A program made the position numbers and the translations under genes. The notes under the pieces were generated by a model. It had not been told where the DNA came from and did no database searches. It saw nothing but the letters and a program-made list of their open reading frames with translations. Shown piece after piece: positions 46,196 through 55,825 of a stretch of 64,000 nucleotides of DNA (within the stretch, counting starts at the first letter, position 1; every line of letters begins with the position of its first letter). The stretch is from Xanthomonas hortorum (lineage in GTDB: Bacteria; Pseudomonadota; Gammaproteobacteria; Xanthomonadales; Xanthomonadaceae), in NCBI RefSeq assembly GCF_002940005.1, contig NZ_MDEF01000011.1; one strand, given 5' to 3'.

Positions 46196-47206
46196 TCATT
46201 CCTCGGCTCCGAAATCGGTGCGGAAGGCTTCGGCTGCGACGCCGCGTTCCAGCAGATGCTGGATCAAGGCATCGGTATTGCCATGGGTGGCGATCACCCG
46301 GCGTGCGCCGGTCTCTTCGATGGTGCGCAACAGGTCCGGCCAATCGGCATGATCGGACACCACAAAACCGCGGTCGTAATTGCGCCGACGGCGATTGCCG
46401 CGAATGCGCATCCAGCCCGATGCAAACCCCTGTTGCGCATGCCGGAAACGACGGATCCAGGCACTACCGGCCGCCGAGGGCGGCGCCAACACCAATTGCC
46501 CGGCATAGTCGGCGCCGCGCGCGTGTTCGCTGACCGGTTGGGTGTCCAGCATCGCGATGCCGGCCTGGCGATACACCTCCACGCCCACCGCGATCGCGCC
46601 ATGCAACAACGCCGGTTGCGTGTCCCAGGCGCGCAGTTCCGCCAACACCCGTTGCGCCTTGCCCAAGGCATAGCAATAGAGGATGGCCGCTTCGCCGCGC
46701 TCGGCGCATTCGTGGCGCCAGGCGACGATATCGGCCGCGACATCGGAGGTCGCCGGCCAGCGATACACCGGCAGCCCGAAGGTCGCTTCGGTGATGAAGG
46801 TGTCGCACGGCACCACTTCGAACGGCTTGCAGGTGGGGTCGTGCTGCCGTTTGTAGTCGCCCGAGGCGACCCAGACCTCGCCATCGACTTCGATGCGCAC
46901 CTGCGCCGAGCCGAGCACGTGGCCGGCCGGATGCAGCGACACCTGCGCACGTCCCAGGCGAAACGCTTCACCATCGGCATGCGTGTGATAGACCTGCTCG
47001 CCGAGGCGCCACTGCAGGATCGGCAGGCTCTCGTGCGTGCAGTGGTATTCGCCCATGCCGCTGCGCGCGTGGTCGCCATGCCCGTGGGTGATCACCGCAC
47101 GCGGCACCGGCCGCCAGGGATCGATATGGAAGTCGCCCTGCGGGCAGTACAGACCCTCGGGGCCAAGCACCACCAGATCGCCAGGTTTGTCGTTGCCGTT
47201 GCGCAT
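46196..47206 (-). CDS. Ligase-associated metallo-beta-lactamase-fold exonuclease
   Basis: A 336-residue MBL/beta-CASP nuclease. The metal motifs are THGHGDHARSG, HPAGHVLGSAQ, SGDYKRQHD and SDHADW, the last two typical of the beta-CASP branch (as in SNM1/Artemis). This is the exonuclease regularly found with LigB-type ligase and Lhr-like helicase. It probably trims 3' ends before ligation. The ATG at 47206 is fixed by homology. First gene of the minus-strand repair run. Confidence 0.92.
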   Translation of the reverse strand: MRNGNDKPGDLVVLGPEGLYCPQGDFHIDPWRPVPRAVITHGHGDHARSGMGEYHCTHESLPILQWRLGEQVYHTHADGEAFRLGRAQVSLHPAGHVLGSAQVRIEVDGEVWVASGDYKRQHDPTCKPFEVVPCDTFITEATFGLPVYRWPATSDVAADIVAWRHECAERGEAAILYCYALGKAQRVLAELRAWDTQPALLHGAIAVGVEVYRQAGIAMLDTQPVSEHARGADYAGQLVLAPPSAAGSAWIRRFRHAQQGFASGWMRIRGNRRRRNYDRGFVVSDHADWPDLLRTIEETGARRVIATHGNTDALIQHLLERGVAAEAFRTDFGAEE

Positions 47207-47560
47207 GCGGCAACTCTGGCCAAGCCGGTGTGCAGATCCTGAGAATGGGAATGGCATGCATCGGCGTAGCGGCCCGACACGTGCTTGCACGGCGAGGTTC
47301 GGGTGGACGCGTGCGTGCTTACGCGAAAGCGTCTAGCGCGACGCGGTCGAGCATTTCGCGTGGCGAGACGTGCGCCTTCAACGTCGCTGGGACGCTAGGA
47401 CGTTGCCTTTTGCTGCATCGAGAACGCAAATAAAACCTGACAAGCGAACATCAAAAGCGAGGAGTGATCGGCGTTATCCGCGTTGATCCCGCTCCGATCC
47501 TGATCTCCCGCACGCCCGATCTCCTGCGTGTCTTCCATCTGGCGCTTGCCGTCTTACACC
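47207..47560. other. 354-bp intergenic region without evident gene
   Basis: The stretch between the exonuclease and the zinc-ribbon gene contains no good reading frame with a ribosome site, no clear terminator and no repeat matching the other families in the window. The exonuclease promoter should lie in its left part. Confidence 0.6.
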
Positions 47561-47926
47561 CTAATGCCGCGTACGCCGCCCAGGCGAACGCACCGCAGTC
47601 GCCTCCACGGCCAAGGTAAATCCACGCTCTTCGCCACCCTGCATTGCGCCCACATCCACCACCTGGCGCCGAATCTCTTCGCCCTTGCCGTTACGCACCG
47701 ACACCACCACGGTGTATTCCCATGGATCGCCATCGGCAGGATGACGGATGGTGCCGTCGACCTTGAGCGGCACGATCGGGGCGGGCTGCGCATGTTGCAC
47801 AGCCGCCGAGTCGAAGCGCAGGTGATGCTTGCACGCAGGGCAGACGCTGGCGCTTTCCAGAATCGTCGCCTTGCAGTGCGGACAGCTGCGCGTGGCACCG
47901 GGCGTGCCCGGGCGAGGTACACTCAT
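47561..47926 (-). CDS. Zinc-ribbon protein of unknown function
   Basis: A 121-residue protein opening with a two-knuckle zinc ribbon: CPHC and CPAC separated by 11 residues (residues 15-33). A short beta-rich domain follows. No known family name recognised. It starts inside the stop of the bactofilin gene (ATGA overlap, 47923-47926), so both are translated together. The 11-residue spacing is typical of ribbon modules fused to other domains, here on a soluble, presumably cytoplasmic protein. A link with bactofilin function is inferred from coupling only. Confidence 0.75.
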   Translation of the reverse strand: MSVPRPGTPGATRSCPHCKATILESASVCPACKHHLRFDSAAVQHAQPAPIVPLKVDGTIRHPADGDPWEYTVVVSVRNGKGEEIRRQVVDVGAMQGGEERGFTLAVEATAVRSPGRRTRH

Positions 47927-48498
47927 GTGGCGTCGCTGTCTCCGCTCACGATTGCCTTGCTTGTGCCAACCGGTTTGCCGGTGTCTTCGCCCCAGCCGAA
48001 ATCGGCCTGGCCGCGCATGCGGGCGCCCGACGCCACGGTGAGGCTACCGGCCTTGACGTCGCCGACCAGCACACCGGAGGTCTGCAATTCCACTTGCGCG
48101 GCCGATTCGATATTGCCCTCCAGTTCGCCGGCGATGATCACCTTGTTGGCGCGCACGCCGCCGTTGAGCTTGGCGCCGCGTTCGATGGTGAGATCGCCCT
48201 TGACGTTGACGTCGCCCTTGAAGCGGCCGGCCAGACGCACGTGCCCGGCACCTTCGATCTTGCCTTCGATGCTGATGTCGGCGGCGATCAGCGATTCTTT
48301 CGCCTCACTCTGGCGCTGCGGGGCCGCAGTGCTGGTTGCCGGCGTCACCGGCGCAACACTGGGCGGGGCGGTGGCAGGCACCGGCGGAGCGGGGCTGGCC
48401 TCGGCGGTGAACAACCGGCCATCGGCGGCGGGGGGAACTTCGGGTGCGGCCGGAATGCCGTCTTTCTTGTTGGGACCTTGATCGCGCCACATCGACAT
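47923..48498 (-). CDS. Bactofilin (polymer-forming cytoskeletal protein)
   Basis: A 191-residue bactofilin, which polymerises without nucleotides into filaments or patches that guide cell shape and wall growth. The beta-helix core (residues 70-165) shows regular hydrophobic periods (IEGKIEGAGHVRLAGRFKG, VIIAGELEGNIES). The Pro/Ala-rich N-terminal 65 residues and short C-terminal tail look disordered. The terminal zinc-ribbon gene shares its transcript. A GGDEF gene follows 31 bp upstream on the same strand, so the three may be one unit. Confidence 0.9.
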   Translation of the reverse strand: MSMWRDQGPNKKDGIPAAPEVPPAADGRLFTAEASPAPPVPATAPPSVAPVTPATSTAAPQRQSEAKESLIAADISIEGKIEGAGHVRLAGRFKGDVNVKGDLTIERGAKLNGGVRANKVIIAGELEGNIESAAQVELQTSGVLVGDVKAGSLTVASGARMRGQADFGWGEDTGKPVGTSKAIVSGDSDAT

Positions 48499-48529
48499 CG
48501 GATTGCCTCGCTTGGGGGGTCAAGGCCGA

Positions 48530-50305
48530 CTATCGCCGCGTCGATGGATCTTTTGTGTGACGAATTGCGCAATCCAACATCGACGGCGTGCGTGCTGAAT
48601 CCAGTGGGGGCGTGGCGGCGCCGTGCTGCTCGACCCGGTTACGTCCGCGGTGTTTGGCGATATACAGCGCCGCATCGGCTTTCTGGATCAGGCTCGATCC
48701 CAATTCGCCATCGATCGGGAAGCTGGCCACGCCGATCGACGCGGTCACGCGCGGCAACGCGCGCTGGCCATCGGTGACCGCCAATGCGGCGATAAAGCCA
48801 CGGATCTGCTCGGCCACGCGCATGGCTTCGGCGCCATCGGTCTCGGGCAGGATCACGGTGAATTCTTCGCCGCCGTAGCGGCAGGCCACATCTTCGGCGC
48901 GCAGGCGGGTCAGCAGCAGCTCGCCCACCGCTGCCAGCAGCAGATCGCCGCCGGCATGGCCCTGGCTGTCGTTGAACTGTTTGAAGTGGTCCACATCCAG
49001 CATCAGCACCGACAACGGCAGGTCACGCCGTGCGCAGCGCGCCAGCTCGTGGCTGAGCGATTCTTCCAGATAGCGGCGGTTGTACAGCCCGGTCAGCGCA
49101 TCGCGAATGGATTGTCGCCGCAGCGATTCGCGCAGACGCAGATTGCTCAGCGCCAACGACAACTGCTCGGCGGCGGCCTCGGCGATTTCCAGGCGCGGCA
49201 TCGGGCCACGGCCGGGCGAGGACAGAAACAGAAAGCCGAGCTGGGTGCCTTGCGCCGACATCGGCAGGCAGGCGGTAGTGATCGGCGCGGAGGTGTCGGG
49301 CACGGCGATATGCGCGCACAGCGCATCCCGGTGCAGGTCTTCGATGATGTGCGGCTGACCACGGCGCAACGCCCAGCACTCTTCCGGCAGCAGATGCGGC
49401 GCGCTTTGCAGCAGCGGCTCGCCCCAGTGGCTGATCGCTTCGGCGCGATCCTGCGACGCGCGCAGCAGATACACGCTTCCGGCCACGCCGGGCAGCAGGC
49501 CGGCCAGGGTGCGGCTGGTCACCACCAACGCCTCTTCGGCGCTGATGCAACTCTGCAGCAGGCCGGTGTAACGGCTGAGCAGATTGAGATCGGCGGTACT
49601 GCGTTGCAACGCGTCTACACTGTCGCCCAGCTCGCGATTGGCCTGCGCTGCCAGCCGCTCGGCCTGCGCGCGATTGCTCAGTTCGCGCATCAACAACCCG
49701 TAGACGGTGCCGACGACGACCAGCCCGAATGGAATGCCGGCCAGCGCCAACACCAGCAGCAAGGTCGCACTTTGCCGGCTGCTTTCGGCGCGCTCCACCA
49801 ACAGTTCCTGTTCGCGCTGCACCATGCTCAGCGACTGCTCGCGGATCGCGCTGGTGGTGCGGAAAGCGTTCTGTCGAATGCTTGCGCGCGCCGGTTCCAG
49901 ACCGCTTTGCGTATAGAGGTCGAGCGTATGCTGGATCTGCTGCAGGCGCGTTTCCACCAACTGCTGCAAGCGGTCCAGATGCTGTTCCTGGGTGGTGTTG
50001 TCGGTAATCAGCCTTCGCAGGTTGCCGAGCAGAATCGGCAGGCGTTCGACGCTGGTCTGATAGTCGAGCAAATATCCATCGTTACCGGTGAGCAAAAAGC
50101 CGCGCTGCGCCGACTCGGCATCCAGCATGCGCGCCTGGATCTCGTCGATCCGGCCGATCACTTCATGCGTGTGTGCCACCCACGCGGCATCGGTCAGCGA
50201 GCGGCGCGCACCGACGAAGATGCCGATGCCGATGGCGATAAAAATCAGCGCAGAAAAGGCCAGTGCAAGCTGATTGCTGCGGCGCGAGGTAAAAGAGGAG
50301 GGCAT
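48530..50305 (-). CDS. Diguanylate cyclase, CHASE3-GAF-GGDEF
   Basis: A 591-residue inner-membrane sensor that makes c-di-GMP. A first membrane helix (residues 10-32), a periplasmic CHASE3 domain (about 38-175), a second helix (about 182-206), a coiled linker, a GAF domain (about 240-385) and a GGDEF domain at the C-terminus. The active site is GGEEF, and RAED lies five residues before it, an intact product-inhibition site. It is therefore likely catalytic. There is no EAL domain. Its upstream gap (50306-50562) carries a repeat-like inverted element. Signal unknown. Confidence 0.93.
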   Translation of the reverse strand: MPSSFTSRRSNQLALAFSALIFIAIGIGIFVGARRSLTDAAWVAHTHEVIGRIDEIQARMLDAESAQRGFLLTGNDGYLLDYQTSVERLPILLGNLRRLITDNTTQEQHLDRLQQLVETRLQQIQHTLDLYTQSGLEPARASIRQNAFRTTSAIREQSLSMVQREQELLVERAESSRQSATLLLVLALAGIPFGLVVVGTVYGLLMRELSNRAQAERLAAQANRELGDSVDALQRSTADLNLLSRYTGLLQSCISAEEALVVTSRTLAGLLPGVAGSVYLLRASQDRAEAISHWGEPLLQSAPHLLPEECWALRRGQPHIIEDLHRDALCAHIAVPDTSAPITTACLPMSAQGTQLGFLFLSSPGRGPMPRLEIAEAAAEQLSLALSNLRLRESLRRQSIRDALTGLYNRRYLEESLSHELARCARRDLPLSVLMLDVDHFKQFNDSQGHAGGDLLLAAVGELLLTRLRAEDVACRYGGEEFTVILPETDGAEAMRVAEQIRGFIAALAVTDGQRALPRVTASIGVASFPIDGELGSSLIQKADAALYIAKHRGRNRVEQHGAATPPLDSARTPSMLDCAIRHTKDPSTRR

Positions 50306-50424
50306 GCGCCGATGCTAGCCTGCCGTGCTCGAAAACATGCGCTTTCTGCCGCCGACAAACGCACACGCCGGCTCGATAAAGCCGGCGCGTGCGCAAAGTG
50401 CCAACGGGGTCACGCGGTGTTTCG

Positions 50425-50562
50425 GAGTGGCTGACAAGCGCAGCCGGCGGTCCTTGGTGGTACGAACGGCGCAGAAGAGCCGGCGTGTGCATGATACATG
50501 GCGCTTTCCGAGCACCGACCGTGCCCGCCTAGCGGTGAGCGCAGTCGTTGTGACAGTCGCTC
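50425..50562. repeat. Inverted-repeat element next to the Ala-rich lipoprotein gene
   Basis: GAGTGGCTGACAAGCG at 50425 onward and a diverged inverse copy ending GTGACAGTCGCTC at 50562. The right end abuts the TAA stop of the minus-strand lipoprotein gene, as in the element at 32073-32136. Similarity is weaker than for that element. Confidence 0.45.
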
Positions 50563-50889
50563 TTAGTGTTCCGGATGCTCTGCGTCGTGCTTGTCGGCAT
50601 TCTGCTCGGCCTTGTTGGCCATCTCGCGGGTCTTGTCGGCGGTGGCGTCGGCGGCATTGGCGGTTGCGCGGCTGGCATCGGCCGCCAGTTCGCGAGCGGC
50701 AACGCGTGCGTCGGCAGTGGCAGCCTTGGCCTGCACGGCAGCGCGATCGGCGGCCTGCTCGGTGGCAGCAGCAGCGTGCTTGGCAGCGGATGCAGCATCG
50801 CGGCGCGCCTGCTCTGCATCAGGGCCTTGGCAGGCGGCGAGCGAGAGGGCGGCAATGGCGCTCAACGACAGCATGCGGATCGTCTTCAT
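50563..50889 (-). CDS. Small Ala-rich lipoprotein
   Basis: A 108-residue lipoprotein: the signal ends LSLAAC with the lipidated Cys near residue 20, followed by a heptad-like alanine-rich helix with alternating charges (AEQARRDAASAAKHAAAATE) and ending in acidic His-rich residues. No named family is recognised. The composition resembles Lpp-like outer-membrane lipoproteins in style, not in sequence. The second Ala-rich lipoprotein at 51148 is similar in plan, suggesting paralogues. Its stop abuts a repeat end. Confidence 0.72.
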   Translation of the reverse strand: MKTIRMLSLSAIAALSLAACQGPDAEQARRDAASAAKHAAAATEQAADRAAVQAKAATADARVAARELAADASRATANAADATADKTREMANKAEQNADKHDAEHPEH

Positions 50890-51092
50890 GGGTGGGTCCT
50901 GTTCCTGTTCCGGTGTTGGAAGGCGGAGCTTATGCAGGAGCCAATGCAGTGCGCGTCAATGCCGTACTGGCCATTCAGCCGCCGGGCGGGCAGGCCGCTA
51001 CGCGATGGCGAGTCATTTGTCTAAGGGCGACGCGTGATGCATCCAGTGCAGGCGGATCAGGGGCGGATTCCGGGAGAAATTTCAGACAAAGA

Positions 51093-51118
51093 AAAAGCCG
51101 CTGGAAACCAGCGGCTTT
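51093..51118 (-). terminator. Intrinsic terminator of the second Ala-rich lipoprotein gene
   Basis: GCCGCTGG (51097-51104), loop AAA, CCAGCGGC (51108-51115), with a T-rich run downstream on the minus strand (the plus strand shows GAAAAA at 51091-51096). It lies 30 bp after the gene's stop. Confidence 0.9.
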
Positions 51119-51147
51119 CTCCGAACTCGCTTGGAGCTAAGAAGTGA

Positions 51148-51489
51148 TTACTTCTTGGCTTCTTCGGCGGTGTCCTTAGCAGCTTCGGCGGTGTTTTCAG
51201 CCGTCTTGGCAGCGTCGGCAGCCTGATCAGCAGCAGCGTCGGTCGCGGCGCCGGAAGCAGCCTGGGCAGCGTCAGCAGCGGTGTCAGCCGAAGCAGCAGC
51301 GGTGTTGGCAGCAGCCTGAGCGGCGTCAGCCGACTGCGAGCCCGAGGCAGCAGCCTGGTCAGCAGCGGTCTGAGCGTCGGCAGCAGCTTCGTTAGCGGAA
51401 GCAGCAGCGTCCTGAGCCTGTTCCGGCTTCGAGCAAGCGGTCAGGGCCAGGCCCAGAGCCATTGCGATCAGCAGCTTGTTAATGGTCAT
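51148..51489 (-). CDS. Small Ala/Asp-rich lipoprotein
   Basis: A 113-residue lipoprotein with signal and lipobox ALTAC (Cys19) and a nearly uninterrupted Ala/Asp/Thr/Lys helix of about 90 residues, ending in EEAKK. The repetitive composition (AADAAQAA units) makes alignment to named families unreliable. The start at 51489 is chosen as the first ATG before the signal; the longer frame to 51933 overlaps the thiolase. It has its own intrinsic terminator and a spacer of 122 bp to the thiolase, so it is likely a separate, well-expressed unit. Confidence 0.75.
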   Translation of the reverse strand: MTINKLLIAMALGLALTACSKPEQAQDAAASANEAAADAQTAADQAAASGSQSADAAQAAANTAAASADTAADAAQAASGAATDAAADQAADAAKTAENTAEAAKDTAEEAKK

Positions 51490-51611
51490 TGTTTCAATCC
51501 TCGTCGTTAGATTAGGCAACGCGCTATTGCGCGCCCCCGACATGATGACGGCCACAAGACTAGTGTCAAGCGTGCGCGCATTCAGTTTTGCAAAATCGCC
51601 GTTAAAAACAA

Positions 51612-52787
51612 TCAAATCAATTCGATAGCGATGGCAGTCGCTTCGCCGCCGCCGATGCACAGCGTCGCGATTCCGCGCTTGCCGCCGCGCGTGCGCAACG
51701 CGTTCACCAATGTCACCACCAAGCGCGCACCGGATGCGCCGATCGGATGACCGAGTGCGCAGGCGCCGCCATGCACGTTGACCTTGTCGTGCGCGATGCC
51801 CAGTTCTTTGATCGGCACCATCGGCACCACCGCGAACGCTTCGTTGATTTCGAACAGATCCACCTGGTCCAGGTGCCAGCCGATCTTGCCGACCAGGGTC
51901 TGGATCGCGGCCACCGGCGCGGTGGTGAACCACTCAGGTTCCTGCGAGTGGGTGACATGCCCCACGATGCGCGCCAACGGCGTGATGCCACGACGTTGCG
52001 CATCGTCTGCGCGCATCAGGATGGTGATTGCCGCCCCGTCGGAAATGCTCGACGAACTGGCGGCGGTGACGGTGCCGTCCTTCTTGAAGGCCGGCTTCAG
52101 GGTCGGAATCTTGGCCACATCGGATTTGCCGGGCTGCTCGTCGCTGTCCACGACGACCTCGCCCTTGCGCGTTGCCACGGTGACCGGAACGATTTCATCG
52201 ACGAACGCGCCGCTGCGCTGCGCCGCCTGCGCACGCTCCACTGAGGCGATCGCGAAGGCATCCTGATCGGCGCGGCTGAAATCGAACTTCTCCGCAGTGG
52301 CTTCGCCGAACACACCCATCGCCTGGCCGTCGTACGGATTGGTCAGACCATCCCAGGCCATGTGGTCGACTGCCTGGAAGTTGTCGTAGCGGTTGCCGGT
52401 GCGCGAGTTGGGCAGCAGATGCGGCGCGTTGCTCATCGACTCCATGCCGCCGGCGACCACGATGCTGGCCGAGCCGGCCTTGATCAGATCGTGTCCGAAC
52501 ATGATCGCCTTCATGCCCGAGCCGCACACCTTGTTGATGGTGGTGGCGCCGGTGGAGGTGGGAATGCCTGCCGCAATCGCGGCCTGACGTGCAGGCGCCT
52601 GGCCGAGGTTGGCCGGCAGCACGCAGCCGACGATGACTTCTGAAATGTCGGCTGGTGCGATCCCTGATTGCGCCAGCGCACCCTCGATAGCGGCGGCGGC
52701 GAGCTTGGGCGCCGGCACGCCATTGAATTGGCCAAGGAACGAGCCGATGGCAGTGCGTTTGGCAGCAACGATGACGATGTCGGACAT
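51612..52787 (-). CDS. Acetyl-CoA acetyltransferase (thiolase)
   Basis: A 391-residue thiolase that condenses or cleaves acetoacetyl-CoA. The first catalytic Cys is in NKVCGSGMKA (near residue 90), the second in the terminal CIGGGEATA, and His lies in NVHGGACALGHPIGASG. The length is that of AtoB/PhbA rather than FadA, although degradative and biosynthetic enzymes are hard to separate. The ATG at 52787 is chosen by homology; no convincing ribosome site precedes it on the minus strand. It is divergent from the broken protease gene. Confidence 0.92.
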   Translation of the reverse strand: MSDIVIVAAKRTAIGSFLGQFNGVPAPKLAAAAIEGALAQSGIAPADISEVIVGCVLPANLGQAPARQAAIAAGIPTSTGATTINKVCGSGMKAIMFGHDLIKAGSASIVVAGGMESMSNAPHLLPNSRTGNRYDNFQAVDHMAWDGLTNPYDGQAMGVFGEATAEKFDFSRADQDAFAIASVERAQAAQRSGAFVDEIVPVTVATRKGEVVVDSDEQPGKSDVAKIPTLKPAFKKDGTVTAASSSSISDGAAITILMRADDAQRRGITPLARIVGHVTHSQEPEWFTTAPVAAIQTLVGKIGWHLDQVDLFEINEAFAVVPMVPIKELGIAHDKVNVHGGACALGHPIGASGARLVVTLVNALRTRGGKRGIATLCIGGGEATAIAIELI

Positions 52788-52960
52788 AAAGGAGATACCG
52801 TTTAAAGTGAAACGATTATCTGCCTCATGCTCCGTTCGCGCCAGCCGCGACATGCGCGACGCAGTTAGCTGCGACAGTGGCGTGACGATGCGTTATAAAG
52901 ACGTCGTTCGGGTCCGGATTGGGCCCTATCCATGGAATGGGTTCGGGGAGAACAACGCAG

Positions 52961-55782
52961 ATGAAGAAGAGAGACGTCGCCAGGACCGTCCTGGCCTCGG
53001 CGTTGGCTGTGGCGTTGACCGCGTGTGGCGGCGGTTGAGGTGGTGGCGGCATTCGTCCGACCACACCGACTGCACCGCCACCGACCTCGCCACCGCCACC
53101 ACCGCCACCGCCGGTGGTGGCACCGACGACGACACCGGAACCTGCATTCGACGCGCATCTGACGCTGACCAATGCGCGCGCCGCGCAGGCGTTGGGGTTC
53201 ACCGGTGCGGGGTATCGCATCGGCGTGATCGATACCGGCATCAATACCAATCATCCGGCCTTGCAGGGGCGGGTCAGCGACAGCTTCATCTATGTCGATC
53301 CGCGCACCAACAATGTCGCTGCGGGCGATGTGGTGGGCCACGGCACCGTGGTGGCGCAACTGGCGGCCGGGCGTGCCGTGGGGCAGTGGCCGGGCGGCAT
53401 CGCCAGCGGCGCAGGCCTGGTGTCCGCGCGCATCATCAGCGATGAAGCGCCGGACGATGACGGTAGCGGCGAAGGCAATGAGGTCGATGGCCCACTTGGA
53501 CTGGCCGGCGTGCATGCCGACCTGATCAGCGCAGGCGTGCGCATCATGAATAATTCGTGGGGCGGGCTGTATTGGAACGACCCGGCGGTGACCAATCAGA
53601 TTGCGCAGGAATACCGGCCTTTCATCATCGGCAACGATGGGCTGGTGGTGTTTGCCTCGGGCAACGAATCGCGTGCGCAGCCCTCCGATACGGCGGCGCT
53701 GCCCAGCCAGCTGGGCCCGAACGGGACGCTGCCGGCCGCCGATCTGGAACGCGGCTGGTTGGTGGTCGCCGCGCTGGATACCGCCAATCCCACGCAGCTG
53801 GCCTCGTACTCCAATGCCTGCGGCGTTGCGATGCGTTACTGCCTGGTGGCGCCGGGCACCTCGATGTTTCTCGACCCCGATGCCACCGCCAGCAACATCC
53901 GTTATTTCTATGGCAGCGGCACCTCGTTTGCCGCGCCGCTGGTGTCCGGTGCAGCCGCACTGGTGTGGGAGGCGTTTCCGTATTTCAACAATGATCTGGT
54001 GCGCCAGACGTTGCTGGGAACTGCCACCGATCTGGGCGCAGCGGGCGTCGATCCGACGTTCGGCTACGGCTTGCTCAATGTCGGCAAGGCGGTGCTGGGA
54101 CCGGCACGTTTCGATTGGGGGACGGTGGATGTCACCGTCAATACCTTGCGTTCGACCTGGGCCAACGACATCAGCGGCAGCGGTGGCCTGACCAAGCGTG
54201 GGACCGGTACCTTGGTATTGAGTAGCGATGCCAACACTTTTGCCGGCGACACCCAGGTGCTCGGTGGCACCTTGCAGACGGCCAGTCTGCAGAGTGCGCG
54301 CGTGGGCATCGCCAATGGCGCCAGGCTGGTCGGTGCCGGCAGGATCGGTGGAACGGTGAACAATGCCGGCACGCTGCAGGTCAACAGTGCGGCGCTGTCT
54401 GTCACCGGCAATTACACCCAGGCGGGTGATGGCCGTCTGGCCTTGAACGTCGGCGATCGTTTGAACGTTGCGGGCACCGCGACGATTGCGGGCGATCTGC
54501 AAGTGCTCGGCCGGCGCGATTACGTGATCGACAACAACACCTACACCTTGCTGCAAGCCACCAACGGGCTGCAGGGCCGGTTCGATTCGCTCAGCAACGG
54601 GCCGGCAGTGACCTTCCTCGATGCCAATCTGAGCTACGACAGCAATAGCGCGTATCTGACGTTGCGGCGCATGGATGTTACTGCTGTTGCGGCAACGCTG
54701 GGCGTCATCGGCACTGCATCAATGGATTCGGCAGTGCGTGTCGAGCAGGCGTTCCAGCAGGTGGACGCGCAACAACTGCAAGGCAGCGGCGCGATCAGCA
54801 ACGGCTTCATTCGCGCCGCAGCGGCCTTGCAGCAATCGCCCACCGCCAAGGCAGCAGCCGATTCGTTGCGCAGTCTGTCCGGTCGTGCGCATGCTGCCTC
54901 GGCAGCGATGACCTTCGACACCATCGATCTGGGCCGGCGTGCGTTGGCCACGCATTTCGATGGCTTGTCGCAGCAGCCGCGCATGCTCGGCGTCTGGCAA
55001 CGTGCGCTCGGCGGGCCGGGCGAGGGCGGGGTGACCACGTCCGGATTCGCCACCTCCGGCTGGATGATGGGCAATGATCTGCGCCTGGCCTCCGGCGCGG
55101 TCGCGGGTTTTGCCTTCGGCGAAACGCGCTCCAACAGCCTGGGCGATCTGGATGGTGCACGTGGGCTCGATCGTCAGGTGCAAGGTCAGCTGTACTGGGG
55201 CACCACGCTGGGCTCGGCGTACACGCTGGGGCAGCTGGGTTTCGGCAATGTCGATCGGCAGATCGAGCGCAGCCTGCAGTTTGGCGAAGACCGCAGCAGC
55301 GCCTTCAGCGACTACAGCGGCAGTTACCTCAGCGGCAACCTGCCGGCTACCGCTGGGGCGGTGCACGCGCATCGCTGACGCCGTACATGGGTCTGGATTA
55401 CGTGCGGCTGCGTAGCGAAGGCTTCCGCGAAAGCGGTGGCGACGGCTTCGGGTTGCGTGCCGATGCCAGCACGTCCTCACGCACCCGGGTGCTGGCCGGT
55501 GTGCGTTCGGCGTATCGCTGGCGTGGCATCCAGTTGGGCGGTTATGCCGAATGGCAGCAGGCATTGAGCAGCGACGGCTTGATGCTGGATGCTAGTTTCA
55601 TCGGTGTGGATGCGTGGGCGCCGTTGCGTGGCATGCAGCCGGCGCGCTCGGGTGGCCTGTTCGGCATCGCGGCCTCGGCGCCGTTCGGCAACCGGAGCGA
55701 GCTGCGTTTCGGTTACGACCAGCGGGTGGGCGAGCGCGGCGACGATCGCGCGCTGAGCCTGCGTTACAGCGCCGATTTCTGA
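52961..55782 (+). pseudogene. Autotransporter subtilisin (S8) protease, disrupted
   Basis: The gene would encode a lipoprotein-like leader (ALTAC), a Gly/Pro-rich linker, an S8 peptidase domain with catalytic Asp in GVIDTGINTNHP, His in VVGHGTVVAQ and Ser in GSGTSFAAP, a passenger-linker repeat region, and a C-terminal autotransporter barrel ending in YSADF. Two lesions break it: an in-frame TGA at 53036-53038 (codon 26, in the glycine run) and a frameshift near 55341-55346, after which the barrel continues in another frame from about 55348 to 55782. The protease frame stops at 55378. A stretch downstream of the stop can be read from GTG-type starts, but would lack the leader. It was probably a surface-displayed protease in the ancestor. 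Confidence 0.85.
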
Positions 55783-55825
55783 TCGGCGTCCTGCAAGCCC
55801 AGGCACTGTTGCCTGGGCATGCGGA

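Noticed and set aside
48623..50434. 603-codon plus-strand frame over the GGDEF gene
   Set aside because: The minus-strand protein shows CHASE3, GAF and GGEEF; the other frame shows nothing.
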